A stretch of 33,441 bases of DNA. Source: Fibrobacter sp. UBA1313 (GTDB lineage: Bacteria > Fibrobacterota > Fibrobacteria > Fibrobacterales > Fibrobacteraceae). The notes beneath the pieces are model-generated. The model saw only the letters and a program-made list of their open reading frames with translations, ran no database searches and was not told the origin of the DNA. This document shows, piece after piece, positions 24,872 to 32,372 of the stretch; position 1 is the stretch's first letter; the number at the start of each line of letters is the position of its first letter. The DNA lies in contig DBTP01000035.1 in assembly GCA_002307115.1 (NCBI GenBank), forward strand, positions 1 to 33,441. Reading direction: 5' to 3'. The position numbers were made by a program, and so were the translations under genes.

Positions 24872-27757
24872 TCATTGCCTCATATCCATAAATTCAAATC
24901 GACCAAGCCGCAACAAATTCTCTAGGGCATCTTTAGCCATTGTTTTCAATCTTTCATCATCCGAATTAAAGCCAAGGTTCAAAATAGGCCTTACTTCGTC
25001 TTCTGGGACATAAAAATGACTTGATTGATCAACCCGCTGCGTGATCTTCAAAAAACATTCCAAAACTTTATCTGCATGCATCGGCAATAACTGATTGAGA
25101 TATCTCAAAGTAAGGGAAAACCTTGCATTTTTCGGCATTTCCAAATCCAGAATTGCACTATAAGTTTCTAGCCGCCATCCAGCATCCAGACAATCGGCAT
25201 CCAACCAAGAAACAAAATGATAAAGTTCATCAGCAACATGAGCATCAAGCCGCCACGCAACAAACGCCAATAGTTGCTGTTTCATTGCGTCATTCAACTC
25301 TTTGGTATTCCTTAAGGAATACCCAATATGCTCAAACAGACTGGCCCAAATTCCTTGATCAGAATCCGATTTTTCAGGTTCCGTCTTCTCATAAAACAGT
25401 TCAAGAAGACCTTCCGACCCATGCAACGGAAATTCATCCCAGAGATACAATGCAAAAAGATGTTGCCCCAAACGGCCAAGCACGGCTTTTTGCTCCTTAA
25501 CAGGAGGGGTAATCCCTTCAACAGCGTTTTTATATTCGTCTCTCAAATATTGGAACGTGATCTGATGGGGCCCACTGTATCGCAGGAATGCAACAAAAGA
25601 GGCTTTTTGAATTTCTGGATGATTTAGTGGGAAAATTTTTGTTTTATTCTCAATCGTCCAGTCCTTGCAAAGAGTCGACAAATTGCCAAAATACATACCC
25701 AGCAAAGCATACTCCGGCTTAGTTAAAGGAAATTCACAGTCCGGCAAAAATCTTTTATTCAGCACATTCACGACTTCTTCTGGTGCTTCTGGTAATGCAT
25801 ATTTAATCAGACATTGCAGGGCCCGGCCACGAGTGGAATTAATCACACTACTAATAGGGTCTGATTGATTAAGAAGAACAGGCCTCTCTATATCCAAATC
25901 GCTGTCAAACTGAAAACATAATATTTTTAGTAACCCAAAAACATCCCCTCTGTAACCAATTGGAATCTGACTTTCCTCTTTCAGGCACACTTCAAACAAA
26001 TCTTCTACGGCTCTGCGGGAACCACTCCAGTCAGGATTCTCACTGGACTCGTCGCTGAAACGCACCTCTTCATTGCGGTTGTCGGAATCGGAATGGGTCA
26101 ATACCCAGCCACAAAAATCAAGCCATTGTGCAAAATTGGAAAAGTCTTTATCCTGAATTTGGGCTTTCATAGCCCGAAGAATCGCTTCTACATAAATTGG
26201 ACGCGCGATTTGATCTCTATGATCAAACCAAAATTTGAACCGTAAAGAATTAGTAAGAATGGCATTCTTGAAAACAGTCTGAAACTCTTTAGCCAAGGCA
26301 GAATGATTGATTTCCACAAGCCAGTTGTCTTTTTCATGATGCGGATTGTTCCATTCATTAATGAACTCAAGCAAATCTTCATCCGCCAATTGCAGCAAGT
26401 CATCCAAAGACTTCGGGCTCTTACTAATTACTGTTCCACATACATCCCCTCCATAGGGGGAATAATCTTCATCTTTTATCTGGATTTCGGGATCAGCATC
26501 AATTAATCTTCGTAAATATGCGGACTGCTCTGGAGCCAAAATTTTTTCAAATGGCTGTAGCTGCTTACGATGAAAATATCTTTTCTTCCGCTCAAAATTT
26601 TCATCACTATAATCCGAGCCCCTGTACTCTTTATAGTCCTGCAGGCTTGGGCCTGAAATAATTTTCTGATAAATCCCGGTCATCTCTACAGGAGAAAGCA
26701 ATTCCTGTCCAAAGGTCGCTACTGCCACTTTAATCATTTTCTGAAATTCAAAATGGACTTCAAACCGCTCATAATCTTCATGCTCCAAAATAAGCTGTCG
26801 AATGGATTCCTTGACTGCTGCCACAGGATATTTGGCAAAAAGATGTTGACGCAATCGCTGAAAAATCTTCCAGGATTGATTTTGCAGAATCTGATCTAGC
26901 TGCGTTATATTTTCCCCAGCCTCAAAAACCTTTTCACAGGCGAAGGTCAATGTATCCACCAGATAATTTTTAGCGACCGCATAATCCTCAATGGAACCAT
27001 CCAATCGTCTGCACCAAATTTCAGAAAGATCCTCAATTTGATTCTTTTCAAGACTTGCCTTGTGGAAACTCAAACGAATCATTCGCAATGTGGCATCAAT
27101 GAGTATCCTTGCAACCTGCAGGGGCTGTTTTTCGGCTAAAAAACGCACTCCCTTTTTCAGAATGTCTTGATACTCATAATTTCTGAGACGCGGACGAGGC
27201 TCCAGTGAAGTTCCATAATCCTCAGGATTTTCTTTGCGTCTCACATTTTTTTCCTTCACCTGTGGATCTTCCTGAAATTGAATCAATATTTCGACCAGTT
27301 CAATAGCTTTTTGAACTTCACCTTCCGCATTCCAGTATTCAAGTAAGTCAGGGAAATCATGAGAATAGAAAAGCATCTCTGATTCCGCATATTCCTTCAA
27401 TTTTGGAAACAATTTAACGGAATATTTACCCTTCAGCGTTAATGCGATTCCCAAGATACCATCGTAAATGCTCGGATTATTAGTCTTAGGAAGACTCAAA
27501 AGTATTTCTACAGTAGCATCTGGAACTTCACTCGCGATATTAGCCAAGTAAAAAAGTTCCGGCCAGTATGGAAATTGGACTTTGCCATCCGGCAAATGCC
27601 TTACATCCGGAGGTGAAGAAAAAAAGCCATTATCCTTCAGTGGAACGAGCCAAAGAGGATTTTTCAATCGGCTAAAAAAATACTGCCGGTCAACTTCTTT
27701 TTTTATAAAAAAGAGCTTTGCGAGCATCTCAGTTGTTGGTTTCTTCCAAGAGGTCAT
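24872..27757 (-). CDS. Large helical protein of unknown function, last gene of the R-M operon
   Basis: 961 residues, no signal peptide and no membrane segment; almost all predicted helical with repeated Leu/Phe/Trp-rich helix pairs, as in TPR/HEAT-like scaffolds. I find no Walker A, nuclease or methylase motif. Notable stretches are FFSRLKNPLWLVPLKDNGFF followed by PYWPELFYLANIA near residues 28-75, and SSVINSTRGRALQCLIKYAL near residue 640, which resemble sequences I recall from large uncharacterised proteins in defence islands. The ATG at 27757 lies inside the 215-residue gene (29-bp overlap), so the two are translationally coupled and presumably act together. Position after hsdS suggests an accessory anti-phage component. 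Function unknown. Confidence 0.8.
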   Translation of the reverse strand: MTSWKKPTTEMLAKLFFIKKEVDRQYFFSRLKNPLWLVPLKDNGFFSSPPDVRHLPDGKVQFPYWPELFYLANIASEVPDATVEILLSLPKTNNPSIYDGILGIALTLKGKYSVKLFPKLKEYAESEMLFYSHDFPDLLEYWNAEGEVQKAIELVEILIQFQEDPQVKEKNVRRKENPEDYGTSLEPRPRLRNYEYQDILKKGVRFLAEKQPLQVARILIDATLRMIRLSFHKASLEKNQIEDLSEIWCRRLDGSIEDYAVAKNYLVDTLTFACEKVFEAGENITQLDQILQNQSWKIFQRLRQHLFAKYPVAAVKESIRQLILEHEDYERFEVHFEFQKMIKVAVATFGQELLSPVEMTGIYQKIISGPSLQDYKEYRGSDYSDENFERKKRYFHRKQLQPFEKILAPEQSAYLRRLIDADPEIQIKDEDYSPYGGDVCGTVISKSPKSLDDLLQLADEDLLEFINEWNNPHHEKDNWLVEINHSALAKEFQTVFKNAILTNSLRFKFWFDHRDQIARPIYVEAILRAMKAQIQDKDFSNFAQWLDFCGWVLTHSDSDNRNEEVRFSDESSENPDWSGSRRAVEDLFEVCLKEESQIPIGYRGDVFGLLKILCFQFDSDLDIERPVLLNQSDPISSVINSTRGRALQCLIKYALPEAPEEVVNVLNKRFLPDCEFPLTKPEYALLGMYFGNLSTLCKDWTIENKTKIFPLNHPEIQKASFVAFLRYSGPHQITFQYLRDEYKNAVEGITPPVKEQKAVLGRLGQHLFALYLWDEFPLHGSEGLLELFYEKTEPEKSDSDQGIWASLFEHIGYSLRNTKELNDAMKQQLLAFVAWRLDAHVADELYHFVSWLDADCLDAGWRLETYSAILDLEMPKNARFSLTLRYLNQLLPMHADKVLECFLKITQRVDQSSHFYVPEDEVRPILNLGFNSDDERLKTMAKDALENLLRLGRFEFMDMRQ

Positions 27758-28376
27758 TTAAATCCCTTAATCTTTCTGATTGGCTGCTGGCTGCGATATA
27801 CAAATATCCCTCTAGACACTTAAAGTGCTTGTTAAGAGTGATAACGGCTCCATTTTCAAAATTTTCTTTTCTAAGATGAGCATGACTCTGGAACCAATTT
27901 TTGGCTTTTTTTAACTCTTTTATTTGTTCCTTGGGGATCCGATCCTTATCTCTGTAATCAAAAAAAGTTGAAAAAAATTTGGAAAGGACATCGCCACTTC
28001 TTTGTGTTCCTTCTTGATGTTCAACAATAAGCTTATTAATTTTTTTACAAACTTTTTTTGGGATAACGGACTCCTTCGCGGCAGCCTCTTTTTCGTCAAA
28101 GCCTGTATTCTCTTGCCCCCATTCCAGATTCCAAGAGTCTTGAATCTCCTGTGTCAATTCTGGATATTTAACCCTGCCACCTGAACCAACGCCGTTAACG
28201 GTATTCGCGAAACTGTTCAAAAAATCTCTTCCCACATGTGAAGCAAATGTGACAACGCCTTTGGCGTGAGAATTCAGCAAATCAACAGCCCCTGAATAAG
28301 CCTCAGCAAAAACAGGTAACTTCAAATCGCTATTAAGCCAGTCAAAAATACGTTGCTGTTCTCTTGTATAAGCCAT
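27729..28376 (-). CDS. 215-residue protein of unknown function paired with the 961-residue protein
   Basis: Not assigned. Predicted soluble and mainly helical. Recognisable blocks are VFAEAYSGAVDLLN (21-34), FASHVGRDFLNSFAN (about 43-58) with a conserved-looking H-x-x-R-D motif, DYRDKDRIPKEQI, and KNWFQSHAHLRKENF followed by FKCLEGYLYIAASSQSERL near the C-terminus. The R-D and H-A-H residues could be functional, possibly in a HEPN-like helical fold, but this is a guess. It starts 7 bp after the hsdS stop with only weak ribosome-binding potential, hence probably depends on translation of hsdS, and overlaps the 961-residue gene by 29 bp. Confidence 0.75.
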   Translation of the reverse strand: MAYTREQQRIFDWLNSDLKLPVFAEAYSGAVDLLNSHAKGVVTFASHVGRDFLNSFANTVNGVGSGGRVKYPELTQEIQDSWNLEWGQENTGFDEKEAAAKESVIPKKVCKKINKLIVEHQEGTQRSGDVLSKFFSTFFDYRDKDRIPKEQIKELKKAKNWFQSHAHLRKENFENGAVITLNKHFKCLEGYLYIAASSQSERLRDLNDLLEETNN

Positions 28377-28383
28377 CTATAAA

Positions 28384-29676
28384 TTACCCAACCTTCACCT
28401 GTCCGTTCATCAACATCGGAAGAAGCCAATCACGTAAAGAAGACAACTTTTCATTCTCCTTTAGCATCTTTTGTTTTTCCTTTTCCAGAGGATATATGCA
28501 TTCATAAAAATTCTGCGCTATTTTTTCAGGGGGCATGCACACTTTATACTTTGTGGCAAAAGAGTCAAACAATAAATTTTTAATTCCACTTGTTTTCCCC
28601 TCCCATCCAAACAGAATCCCGTGATCATAAATAAATTTCCACTGATAGGCAAAATTAAAGAAATAGCACCTGTTTTTTAGCGTTATAGCCTTACAAAAAT
28701 TAGAGCAAATCAAAGAATGTTCAAATCTATCTAACGTTTCATCAATAAGATAAGCCAATCGTCCTGTTGATTGAACAGGACTACCACCTGAAATTTCAAC
28801 AATCAAATCCAATGGAGAAAGTATTTTCTGAGCATTTTTCTGAAGAATATATCGTAAAGGCGGCTTAAGCCTATCGTTTCCGTTAATTCCATTAATATCA
28901 GCACCTCTAATGCAATCAACCGGCAAAGAATAATTCCCTTCTGCAATATCTTTTCCCCAATCTCCTGTTTTATCATCTGCGACCCAATCGCCCATAGAGT
29001 TTACGGTCCACCCCTCGGGAATTTTGCGTTTTAATACTTTGTTGTAAACCATTTTGCCGCCAGAACTTTTATAGGGGCGGCCCTTCTCATCCGGGAAATC
29101 GAACTGCACAAACCAGTAATCATACAACGTTTTGGCCATGGCTTCAAGCTCGGCGTTGATGCGGTTGTTGAGTTCTATTTTTTTGTTGATTGATGTCAAT
29201 ATTGTTGCTCTTTTACATCTATCATCAAGTAAATGAACGTTTAATTTTGAAATGACATCCTTTGTTAGCGCATTACGAGTTCCCCCAACTTTGCAAATTT
29301 GGAGCAAATGAGGCTTCAAATATTGAATATAATAACCAATATATTCTGCATCTTGTTTATTCTTACATCGAATAATAGCTACATGCTGGTTGACCCGTGC
29401 AGGTAAAATTTCATCTGGAACAATACAACTACGAGCGATTGAGTCCCCTGTAATATTCAAAAGAATATCACCCGATTTTACTGAAACACCATTCAAATTT
29501 TTTGCTTGTTCTTGATTTAAAAAGACCAGTCCATTTTCTGAAAAATGCATATCTTGCACATTCTGACTTCTTATAAAAGATATTCCTTTTTTTAAATAGA
29601 CATTACTTCCACCATGAGGAGTCGCCCCGCTTCCAATTTTAGAGGTAATCTGTAATAACGGAATCTGTTTTTTCAT
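28384..29676 (-). CDS. hsdS: Type I restriction-modification specificity subunit HsdS
   Basis: 430 residues; sets the DNA target of the type I complex. It has two target-recognition domains (about 1-150 and 215-385), each followed by a conserved coiled-coil region: SINKKIELNNRINAELEAMA then KTLYDYWFVQFDFP in the centre, and EKEKQKMLKENEKLSSLRDW then LLPMLMNGQVKVG at the end. The first domain contains VGGTRNALTKDVISKL, typical of TRD ends. GGAG lies 8 nt before ATG 29676. No second hsdS or inverted repeat suggests phase variation in this window. Recognition sequence cannot be predicted from this. Confidence 0.95.
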   Translation of the reverse strand: MKKQIPLLQITSKIGSGATPHGGSNVYLKKGISFIRSQNVQDMHFSENGLVFLNQEQAKNLNGVSVKSGDILLNITGDSIARSCIVPDEILPARVNQHVAIIRCKNKQDAEYIGYYIQYLKPHLLQICKVGGTRNALTKDVISKLNVHLLDDRCKRATILTSINKKIELNNRINAELEAMAKTLYDYWFVQFDFPDEKGRPYKSSGGKMVYNKVLKRKIPEGWTVNSMGDWVADDKTGDWGKDIAEGNYSLPVDCIRGADINGINGNDRLKPPLRYILQKNAQKILSPLDLIVEISGGSPVQSTGRLAYLIDETLDRFEHSLICSNFCKAITLKNRCYFFNFAYQWKFIYDHGILFGWEGKTSGIKNLLFDSFATKYKVCMPPEKIAQNFYECIYPLEKEKQKMLKENEKLSSLRDWLLPMLMNGQVKVG

Positions 29677-29744
29677 CTATTCACTCCGACCAACCACTTT
29701 GCAAACTCCCGCTCCAACCTGCGGTACTTCATCATCCCATTCAT
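29673..29744 (-). CDS. 23-codon mini-ORF between the nuclease gene and hsdS
   Basis: ATG 29744 to TGA 29673 encodes a basic 23-residue peptide (starts MNGMMKYRRLEREF, ends WLVGVNR). It overlaps the upstream stop and the downstream hsdS start by ATGA at both ends, and GGAGGGGGAGG precedes it. It may serve only to pass ribosomes to hsdS, or it may be a remnant of a longer gene or a real small protein. Confidence 0.4.
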   Translation of the reverse strand: MNGMMKYRRLEREFAKWLVGVNR

Positions 29745-30241
29745 CCCTCCCCCTCCAGCATCTCAGTCCACTCATGCAATTTCTGCCTCAGCAATTCTTT
29801 AGGAATCATCTTAGTTTGGTATTCTGAAACTAATGCGGGAGCCAATGTGCGGCTGAGAGCCATTTCCACCACCTCATCATCTTTGCTTTTACAAAGCAAA
29901 ACACCGATAGTTGGATTTTCGTGAGGCCGTTTCTTCTGACGGTCCAGGGCTTCCAGATAAAAAGCAAGCTGCCCGAAATGCGAAGGTTCAAAATCCCCGG
30001 TTTTAAGTTCAAAAGCCACCATGCATTGCAAATCACGATGGAAAAAAAGTAAATCCAGTTCAAAGTCTTTTTGTCCTACCTGCACGCGGACCTTTTCCCC
30101 GATGTAGGTAAAGCCATCGCCCAGTTCCAGCAAAAACTGCCGTAAATTGGCAACCAAAGCGGACTGCAGATCTTTTTCCTGGTGCTGTTCCGGTAGCCCC
30201 AAGAATTCAAGAAGGTAGGAATCCTTAAAGACCCCTTTCAC
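29741..30241 (-). CDS. DUF1016/YhcG-type PDDEXK nuclease, C-terminal half
   Basis: 166 codons from GTG 30241. It holds the complete PDDEXK catalytic domain of the YhcG/DUF1016 family: FKDSYLLEFLGLPEQH, then DFELDLLFFHRDLQCMVAFE with Asp63, and FELKTG with Glu78 and Lys80, the catalytic triad. In family members the domain is the C-terminal half of a protein of about 340-375 residues. Here it is separated from its N-terminal half by one in-frame TAG at 30253-30251, with the reading frame otherwise intact. The GTG could permit separate translation, so it is either a split gene or a fresh pseudogene. Confidence 0.85.
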   Translation of the reverse strand: MKGVFKDSYLLEFLGLPEQHQEKDLQSALVANLRQFLLELGDGFTYIGEKVRVQVGQKDFELDLLFFHRDLQCMVAFELKTGDFEPSHFGQLAFYLEALDRQKKRPHENPTIGVLLCKSKDDEVVEMALSRTLAPALVSEYQTKMIPKELLRQKLHEWTEMLEGEG

Positions 30242-30250
30242 ATTCTGAGG

Positions 30251-30745
30251 CTATTCTCTCACTGCTGGTGAGAGTTTTTTATCAGAGATCATGGTACGCT
30301 CAAAAGTACTGGAACCAATTTGTTTTTCCAGTTCCGCCTTGCTCCACCCAGATTTGATCGCGCTTTTCAAATAAAATTCCCGTTCTTCTGCTATTTTGCA
30401 CTGCGCCATAATAATGCAGTTTTGGGTCCATCCAATTTCTCTCACCAGTGGTGAGAGTTTTGGATCCTCGGAATACAGTTCAAAAAGCTGTTTCATTCGC
30501 CACAGGTTTTGCGGAGAAAATCCTCTGATTCCCGAAATTTTACTTTGCAGCCAAGAAGAAAGCTCCGACACAACAGACTGGCCCCACTTTTTAGACTTCA
30601 CCTGTTCGGCCAAGTAACCACCGATATTCCAATAGGTTTCCAGCATGGCTACGTTGGCGACCTGATGGGCTTTCCTCTGACCGATCTGGATGATCTTCAG
30701 AACTTCAGTAAAAGCAGCTTCCTTTGCTTCAACGTCACTTCCCAT
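30251..30745 (-). CDS. DUF1016/YhcG-type protein, N-terminal half
   Basis: 164 residues matching the helical N-terminal DUF1016 domain: ARRANGED as IIQIGQRKAHQVANVAMLETYWNIG-type helices, GYLAEQV, WGQSVVSELSSWLQSKI, FSPQNLWRMKQLFELY and REIGWTQNCIIMAQCK. This domain is thought to bind DNA or partner proteins next to the nuclease domain. It stops at TAG 30251-30253 just after KLSPAVRE, and the same frame continues 3 codons later into the nuclease half. ATG 30745 overlaps hsdM by 11 bp. DUF1016 genes are often embedded in type I R-M operons, which fits here. Confidence 0.85.
   Translation of the reverse strand: MGSDVEAKEAAFTEVLKIIQIGQRKAHQVANVAMLETYWNIGGYLAEQVKSKKWGQSVVSELSSWLQSKISGIRGFSPQNLWRMKQLFELYSEDPKLSPLVREIGWTQNCIIMAQCKIAEEREFYLKSAIKSGWSKAELEKQIGSSTFERTMISDKKLSPAVRE
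30256..30457. repeat. Two 19-bp palindromic repeats inside the DUF1016 gene
   Basis: CTCTCACTGCTGGTGAGAG (30256-30274) and CTCTCACCAGTGGTGAGAG (30439-30457) differ at three positions and are 183 bp apart. The second has a perfect 9-bp stem around a single G; the first a 7-bp stem. Both encode LSPxVRE on the minus strand, and the 30256 copy directly abuts the in-frame TAG. Confidence 0.8.
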
Positions 30746-32372
30746 ACTTCAACCCCGCCAGTTGCTTTTTGATTTCCCGCTCCAGCTTGTGAGAGTCATC
30801 GAACATCTTTTCCAAATTCTCGGTGTAGTCCTTCATCTTTTTAGCGAATTCCCTGGGCGTGATATCCACATACTCGATTTTCACATCAAAGTACTGTCCG
30901 GCGCTCAGGGAGTAATTCTTCGCGGAGATTTCCTCATAACTCACCGCCACTGAAAAATCATCCTCCACTTTTTTACCACTGAACACATCAATGATGCGCT
31001 GCTCTTCTTCGGGTTTCAACACAGTCTTTTGATTCTTGCCATCCTTGACTTTTTCGCCTAGGTTCGAGGCATCAATCAGAATAACCTTGCCCTTATTGTT
31101 CGCATCCATAAAAACGATGGAGACGTTGGTCCCGGTGGAGGCGAAAATATTACTCGGCATGGAGACCACCCCGGCAAGCATTTTGTGTTTTACCAAATAC
31201 TCGCGAATTCCTTTGTCAATTCCCGACTGGGCTGTAATAAATCCTGTGGGAACGACAACAGCCGCTTTTCCTCCCGGCTTCAGAGAATAAATAATGTGCT
31301 GCAAAAACAACTGATAAATCGCCATTTTGTCTTTGGCCGTTTTAAGGATGTTCGGAATTCCCGCAAAAAAGCGTTCCTGATTGGCTTTAGTATCCAGAGC
31401 ATCCCGAAAATCGCTGAAGTCCAATTTAAAAGGCGGATTGGAGACGATGTAGTCGAACTTTTTCAGTTCCCTGCCATCCTTGTGATAGGGCTGCAGCAGG
31501 GTATTTCCCTGAATCACGTTGGGAATTGAATGCACCAGATTGTTCAGAATTAAATTCAAGCGCAAAAGGCTGGAAGACTTCTGCGAAATATCCTGAGCAT
31601 AGAGCGTACAGCGACTTTCCCCAATGGCATGAGCCAAATTCATCAAAAGGGTCCCCGATCCCGCCGATGGATCGTAGCAGGATACGTTTTTTATTTTCCC
31701 CTGCTGGTCTTTGGGCACGAGAATTTTGGCCATAATGCGCGCCACAGCGTGAGGCGTGAAATATTCAGCATATTTTCCGCCGCTGTTACTGTTGTAGTCT
31801 TTAATGAGATATTCAAAAATGGCAGCATAAAAATCAAACTTCTCGGTGAAAATGCGTTCAAAGCTGAATTCACTCAAATTATTGATAATGGCCCTGCAAA
31901 AGGCATCCCGTTTAGATTCATCAGCGACAAAGTGACTGAGACGATCAAATAACACAACCTTGGCGCCGCCATCAGTTTTGACAGCAAAAACATCGTTATT
32001 CCTACTGGCAATATCCATGAGCGTATCATCAAATAGCTTGCCAAAATCCGGTTTGCTCTGCTGATTACAAAGATAGGAGATAAAATGAGTGGGTTTCAAT
32101 TTAGCCGTGTCAGGATTCATTTCCAAAGTAAGCATCTCAAATTGCTCATCACTCATGGCTGTCAGAACATCATCCCACTTCTCAGCCTTCGCCACTTTTT
32201 TGTTTAGCTTCTTAGCTTCAAAAGCAAACTTATCGTTCAGAAATTTGTATAGAAAAACCTGGGTGATAATTTTAAATTCGTTGCCGTCATTACCTAATCC
32301 ATAATTCGCGCAAACACTTTTAAGATTGTCAATCAAATGTAAGGTTTTTGTTTTAAATTCCATTTCTACCAT
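30735..32372 (-). CDS. hsdM: Type I restriction-modification DNA methyltransferase HsdM
   Basis: 545-residue N6-adenine methyltransferase subunit, needed for both modification and restriction. The N-terminal helical domain (HsdM_N, residues 5-150) is followed by KYAEYFTPHAVARIM, the SAM-binding motif DPSAGSG (234-240), the second strand with YAQDIS (Asp261) and the catalytic NPPF (312-315), all intact. The C-terminus has the helical tail that contacts HsdS. ATG 32372 has GGAG 7 nt upstream and overlaps the hsdR stop by 7 bp; an in-frame ATG at 32363 is a weaker alternative. Confidence 0.96.
   Translation of the reverse strand: MVEMEFKTKTLHLIDNLKSVCANYGLGNDGNEFKIITQVFLYKFLNDKFAFEAKKLNKKVAKAEKWDDVLTAMSDEQFEMLTLEMNPDTAKLKPTHFISYLCNQQSKPDFGKLFDDTLMDIASRNNDVFAVKTDGGAKVVLFDRLSHFVADESKRDAFCRAIINNLSEFSFERIFTEKFDFYAAIFEYLIKDYNSNSGGKYAEYFTPHAVARIMAKILVPKDQQGKIKNVSCYDPSAGSGTLLMNLAHAIGESRCTLYAQDISQKSSSLLRLNLILNNLVHSIPNVIQGNTLLQPYHKDGRELKKFDYIVSNPPFKLDFSDFRDALDTKANQERFFAGIPNILKTAKDKMAIYQLFLQHIIYSLKPGGKAAVVVPTGFITAQSGIDKGIREYLVKHKMLAGVVSMPSNIFASTGTNVSIVFMDANNKGKVILIDASNLGEKVKDGKNQKTVLKPEEEQRIIDVFSGKKVEDDFSVAVSYEEISAKNYSLSAGQYFDVKIEYVDITPREFAKKMKDYTENLEKMFDDSHKLEREIKKQLAGLKYGK

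Noticed and set aside
28384..29676. Phase-variable hsdS shuffling
   Set aside because: Only one hsdS and no inverted repeat or recombinase gene in the window.
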